DNA from: Clostridium sp. | Lineage (GTDB): Bacteria; Bacillota; Clostridia; Clostridiales; Clostridiaceae | NCBI GenBank assembly: GCA_022767515.1 | Contig: JALENK010000062.1 | Coordinates: forward strand, 1 to 37,356 | DNA: 37,356 nt | Direction of reading: 5' to 3' | Part shown: piece after piece, positions 37,201 to 37,356 of the stretch | How the letters are laid out: every line of letters begins with the position of its first letter | Numbering within the stretch: the first letter of the stretch is position 1 | The notes under the pieces: generated by a model | What the model saw: only the letters and a program-made list of their open reading frames with translations | Databases searched by the model: none | Told to the model about the DNA's origin: nothing | Position numbers and translations under genes: made by a program

Positions 37201-37356
37201 ACAATAAATCTTCTTCAGATAAAGGCAAAGCGGTGATACACACTTTATCCTTGCTTATGTCGGACTTTAGTTCTGATTCTTCGCTTGTCAGTGTAACGGT
37301 TCTCGTTCCGTCCTTCAATTCCGTTTCTGAATCAAGGAATATTGCGTTTCCGTAGT
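34277..37356 (-). CDS. Large protein of unknown function, 5' end beyond the window
   Basis: The frame runs from the stop at 34277 through the right edge; the first in-frame TTG at 37318 is not a convincing start because the frame stays open (YGNAIFLDSETE) to 37356. More than 1020 residues are visible. The first part is acidic and Ser/Asp-rich, then come about 300 residues of beta-strand-like segments alternating D and K with hydrophobics (e.g. KILSFDVDVAGKELDIT, NSYTFDFSFTCNDVE), which look like tandem Ig-like sandwiches. Then follows a long helical region with a hydrophobic GLLGII stretch and heptad-like runs (KLMVQNIDKKIVDLNDKL), and a mixed C-terminal domain ending SDTLYAIFMIS. No catalytic motif, cell-wall anchor or C-terminal membrane helix is seen. 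The architecture resembles secreted or surface helical-bundle toxins and adhesins, but only loosely. The 5' part is richer in G+C than the rest, hinting at acquisition. Confidence 0.7.
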   Translation of the reverse strand, partial: YGNAIFLDSETELKDGTRTVTLTSEESELKSDISKDKVCITALPLSEEDLLSYSTEERDSSSSTDEADDTEVVSKEKFVDDFPLEQKDNKSLVLSYKEEEYDSACVYMYFVHKDCVEDNVYAIGSDYIDPTQKAAPTGNIATNHANLQENPTLELKLNNAKPVSEIKAEDITLSGAFKDLKISSVEASADTIKLQTVGTVKITDAPYGYVDLSAKTNDAEKEILAFTEINNIDVYIDDATFEYSDKILSFDVDVAGKELDITDKELASSIKIDNFKVEKTEISKDKKSFKLYVNVDAKDIDEAVTKLNNKTLSIDLEPKIEHIISLSKASFKVNINSIDKPEGNSNKYTANAEIYSVSGNLNNLEKTDISFERDFANAEITSIKKENNSYTFDFSFTCNDVEKTIFSGIVKLTDNKLINEWGTASDLLSSNAEYLFETSKASGYDEIKEFVEKIKKDNAILFKAKDFVLKVMELGKQVYNAKYSDAFGTSKSILGLLGIIDTRSSDKKKIDEIKSIVLDTKLMVQNIDKKIVDLNDKLSHTTADLQIGIDKATIQTACNRWENFISNYIKPLENSIDTYTANLQKKTVEFITNDDSLDVYFDVNGKMTLLKGEVRGTLISMDGTEIDPSKTITFKLNNSNLKNSLEALKNHKNKYSNDLIEGLKTDLLEILKSNNVDYFKATDENAEMLLNSIKTKISLQTLDENEFNNKFIQQYKNLCNAISGTNTNSALNAYYTYISSVYNFQQEAEDKLINMNNYLTVTLFKYGCFASYIADYHTGISDDDTSISDSWSSALKALKDTGLHKEENGTKWCYVIGRPVSITPVKVTRHYSVNSRTKIDHLRAKGVKKESIRYRYFGLNFDYVNLVDQNTKNSLKNVNVLSGTQLNIIKNRFDAMNLGISFMDYMTNSDIFKLNSNTNLVLASDLSTESFPLDGSVELTCIDQHYSDYKVDQKYKIGKNNKSYFEIYEKQKATVFNLNTCSYNTQTVFERAHYGQSHIYWSKDEDARFENINLSDTLYAIFMIS

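Noticed and set aside
36964-37355. Plus-strand frames of 89-90 residues opposite the 5' part of the large gene
   Set aside because: The minus frame is much longer and shows protein-like composition; the plus frames are Ser/Leu-rich complements of it.

Overview
The window is AT-rich chromosomal DNA, almost certainly from a Clostridium sensu stricto (low-GC Firmicutes). Evidence: strong GGAGG ribosome sites, frequent TTG/GTG starts, AT-rich codons, the one-chain PurL of Gram-positive type, a HisRS with a Cys-rich insertion, and a gene order (nadABC, bofC-like, ruvAB, queA, tgt, yajC, secDF, recJ position, apt, rel, dtd, hisS, aspS) that closely follows the Bacillus subtilis nad-to-aspS region.

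Layout. 1-730: a decayed acyltransferase (minus strand). 731-963: control region of the purine operon, with a good sigma-A promoter and CGAA/TTCG boxes that may bind PurR. 964-11148: purL-purE-purF-purM-purN-purH-purD, most of the PRPP-to-IMP pathway; purC, purK and purB are not here. 11165-11585: two strong terminators around a small orphan gene. 11601-14593 (minus): nadA-nadB-nadC, de novo NAD synthesis from aspartate to nicotinate mononucleotide, from a clear divergent promoter. 14749-19274: bofC-like gene, ruvA-ruvB (Holliday junction branch migration), queA-tgt (queuosine tRNA modification). 19365-22026: yajC, secD, secF (Sec accessory complex). 22158-22988: a short RecJ-like protein whose catalytic motifs have largely gone. 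23009-31492: apt, bifunctional (p)ppGpp synthetase/hydrolase, D-Tyr-tRNA deacylase, a metallo-beta-lactamase-fold hydrolase, hemZ, hisS, aspS. 31611-32721: a SanA/YdcF-type membrane protein and a small charged protein of unknown role. 32727-34126 (minus): a J-domain/TPR protein without HPD, paired with a DUF5685-type protein. 34277-37356 (minus, running off the right edge): a protein of more than 1000 residues of unknown function, beta-rich then helical, with clearly higher G+C in its 5' part.

Most of the window is ordinary housekeeping sequence. The parts worth attention are the catalytically dead RecJ-like protein in the recJ position, the HPD-less J protein with its DUF5685 partner, and the large right-edge protein. 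I see no CRISPR array, rRNA, tRNA, T-box, purine riboswitch, insertion sequence or prophage. All assignments were made by reading the sequence; no database search was run.
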